A DNA stretch of 16,741 nucleotides from Bacteroidetes bacterium UBA5697 (GTDB lineage Bacteria > Bacteroidota > Bacteroidia > B-17B0 > Aurantibacillaceae), in assembly GCA_002420145.1 (NCBI GenBank), contig DIHL01000047.1, forward strand, positions 1 through 16,741, given 5' to 3'. Under the pieces are notes generated by a model. The model ran no database searches and was not told the origin of the DNA. It worked only from the letters and a program-made list of their open reading frames with translations. This document shows positions 15,714 through 16,741 of the stretch, one piece after another. The position numbers and the translations under genes are program-made. The first letter of the stretch is position 1, and each line of letters starts with the position of its first letter.

Positions 15714-16313
15714 ATGTTTCGTTTAGCTTTTCTTTTTTTATTTCTCTCTCATTTTTTATTTGCCACAGATTCTCTGTTTGTGAAGGTTCATTTTGTGTAT
15801 GGTTCAAAACCAGTGAAGGCATTTAAAGCAATTGAACCAAAATTGTTTGGAGGTATTCATGGTGGTCATGTATATTTAGAAGTCAATCAAAAAATTATCA
15901 GTTTTGGAACTAATAATGGGAAATGGCACGTATTTCCACACAAAAGTAAAAGTGCAGGAAAGTATAGAGTAGATAAAAATTTAGCTTGGCATGGTGATAC
16001 AGCTAAGAAAAAAATAACCACCATTCTTATTCCTATTTCTGAAGAGCAATTATTAAAATTTAAAGAAGCAGAAATTAAATATTTTCAAGAAACTCCTTAT
16101 GATTATGCGTTTATAGGAATGCGATGTGCAGCTGGCGCTTATGATATGTTAAGCAAAGCAGAAGTTTGCAAACGTAAATCACGATTCGGGATTATCTCTA
16201 AAAACTTTTATCCTAAACGTTTGCGTGTAAAGTTATTGAAGCGTGCAAAAAAGGAAAACTGGGTAGTTGTTAAGCAGGAAGGCAGGAAGAGCAGAAAGTG
16301 GGAGAGGGATTAG
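15714..16313 (+). CDS. Secreted protein, possible permuted papain-like (LRAT/NlpC-type) hydrolase
   Basis: A 199-residue exported protein with a signal peptide (about 1-17, ending LFA before TDS). The segment GGIHGGHVYLEVNQKIISFG (46-65) offers His49 and His52, and PYDYAFIGMRCAAGAYDML (128-146) offers Cys138 at the start of a helix. A His-containing strand followed by a later Cys helix is the order seen in circularly permuted papain folds (LRAT, YiiX, some NlpC/P60 relatives), which cleave amide or thioester bonds in peptidoglycan or lipids. That match is only by motif shape and is uncertain; C152 is a second cysteine. The last 20-30 residues are strongly basic and encoded by an unusually GC- and purine-rich stretch. 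It follows the secreted Pro/Gln-rich protein by 5 bp and shares its promoter. A wall- or lipid-active periplasmic enzyme is a working guess. Confidence 0.7.
   Translation: MFRLAFLFLFLSHFLFATDSLFVKVHFVYGSKPVKAFKAIEPKLFGGIHGGHVYLEVNQKIISFGTNNGKWHVFPHKSKSAGKYRVDKNLAWHGDTAKKKITTILIPISEEQLLKFKEAEIKYFQETPYDYAFIGMRCAAGAYDMLSKAEVCKRKSRFGIISKNFYPKRLRVKLLKRAKKENWVVVKQEGRKSRKWERD
16272..16309 (+). repeat. Purine tract with imperfect GCAGGAAG repeats at the gene's 3' end
   Basis: A 38-nt stretch that is almost all purines and far richer in G than its surroundings. It contains three imperfect tandem units (GCAGGAAG at 16274, GCAGGAAGA at 16282, GCAGAAAGT at 16291) and ends in the mirror-symmetric GGGAGAGGG. 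It encodes the charged tail QEGRKSRKWERD of the preceding CDS and looks like a recent addition or local repeat expansion. Confidence 0.5.
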
Positions 16314-16546
16314 ACAGTTACCAATAAAAGGGGTTCAAAAAACACTGATTGATAAAGTGTTAAATATTACACCTAAATCAATAAAGTGCGATTACCCCCT
16401 CATTTAAAGCTATTTTTAAAGTGTAATTTTAGTAAATTAGATAAATATTATACTATCACGGTCCAAAAGTAAAATTAGATTATGAATTTATAATTGTTTG
16501 ATTATTAAAATTATTGTCCTAATATTTAAAAAATATATGTAAAGTT
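16314..16546. other. Intergenic region with short repeats and potential RNA structure
   Basis: A 233-bp gap with no ORF. Near its left end it can form nested pairings: AGGGGT (16329-16334) with ACCCCCT (16394-16400, one bulged C), enclosing AACACT (16341-16346) with AGTGTT (16356-16361). ATTACAC (16366-16372) can pair with GTGTAAT (16421-16427). TAAAGTG occurs three times (16353, 16382, 16417). This may be a terminator or structured untranslated region; no known RNA family is recognised. The right half is plain AT-rich DNA with a weak promoter candidate. Confidence 0.4.
16497..16527 (+). promoter_or_regulatory. Weak promoter candidate (TTTG-N19-TAATATTT)
   Basis: TTTG (16497-16500) and TAATATTT (16520-16527) have the exact 19-nt spacing of the phylum consensus, but the -7 element mismatches TAnnTTTG at two positions. 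It lies 19 nt before the ATG of the last gene, a reasonable distance. Low confidence. Confidence 0.28.
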
Positions 16547-16741
16547 ATGAAATACACAAGAACACACTTATTCGTTGTTTTTTTAATTTTTGTTTCTACG
16601 AATTACTTTTCTCAAAATGTAGGAATAGGTAATAACAATCCTCAATCAAAATTGCATGTTAGCGGCGCTATTCGTTCAGATACTTTAGTTGGAACTGGCG
16701 TACGAAATTTGTTTACTACTCCTAATGGAAGAATTTATGAT
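16547..16741 (+). CDS. N-terminus of a secreted VGIG-type surface/tail-fibre-like protein, cut by window end
   Basis: An open frame of 65 codons beginning with ATG and running off the right edge. Residues 1-22 are a signal peptide (basic MKYTRTH, hydrophobic LFVVFLIFVS, cleavage probably after YFS at 22). The mature start QNVGIGNNNPQSKLHVSGAI (23-42) is the signature seen at the front of many large Bacteroidota secreted proteins, which often carry phage-tail-fibre-like repeats and end in an intramolecular-chaperone or T9SS sorting domain. Those domains would lie beyond the window and are not seen. Residues 43-65 (RSDTLVGTGVRNLFTTPNGRIYD) look like the beginning of a beta-rich repeat. It probably forms a separate transcript from the preceding two-gene unit because of the 233-bp gap. 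Function is unknown; surface adhesion is a family-level guess. Confidence 0.8.
   Translation, partial: MKYTRTHLFVVFLIFVSTNYFSQNVGIGNNNPQSKLHVSGAIRSDTLVGTGVRNLFTTPNGRIYD

Noticed and set aside
16314..16546. tRNA, tmRNA or CRISPR in the last intergenic region
   Set aside because: No cloverleaf, no regularly spaced long repeats and no known RNA signature could be found.

Overview
The window comes from a low-GC member of the Bacteroidota; no finer rank can be supported. The evidence is the AT-rich composition, the near absence of Shine-Dalgarno sequences, intergenic boxes fitting the Bacteroidota promoter (TTTG, about 19 nt, TAnnTTTG), a short QueG, and a secreted protein starting with the VGIG...SKLHV signature common in this phylum. 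TGA is a stop here (for example 623-625), so the ordinary bacterial code applies.

Left part (1-9151): a surface-glycan cluster. On the + strand run a 5'-truncated GT4 glycosyltransferase, a GT2 glycosyltransferase, a membrane-anchored transglutaminase-like protein, an asparagine-synthase-type amidotransferase and an acyltransferase-3 membrane protein, with overlaps or gaps of at most 44 bp. An antisense multi-pass membrane protein (Wzy-like or GT-C-like candidate) follows, then a second GT4 enzyme and the UDP-hexose 4-epimerase GalE. Together they would supply and link sugars (GalE, GTs), decorate them (acyltransferase, amidotransferase) and possibly polymerise them (antisense gene). The transglutaminase-like protein has no obvious textbook role here.

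Middle part (9148-15375): chromosomal housekeeping genes in alternating orientation. These are queG (tRNA queuosine synthesis), an AI-2E-family permease, ruvB (Holliday-junction motor), a small outer-membrane beta-barrel protein and recG (branch-migration helicase). The beta-barrel gene and recG diverge from a short intergenic region whose promoter boxes lie only 4-5 nt before the start codons, which suggests leaderless mRNAs.

Right part (15376-16741): a two-gene secreted unit of unknown function. It encodes a 93-residue Pro/Gln/Lys-rich exported protein and an exported protein with a possible permuted papain-like (LRAT/NlpC-like) His...Cys arrangement. It is preceded by a perfect TTTG-N19-TATTTTTG promoter overlapped by an 11-bp inverted repeat. 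After a 233-bp intergenic stretch, the window ends inside a secreted VGIG-type surface or tail-fibre-like protein. The right-hand unit and the transglutaminase-like protein in the glycan operon are the least explained items. No RNA genes, CRISPR arrays, IS elements or phage integrase were seen.
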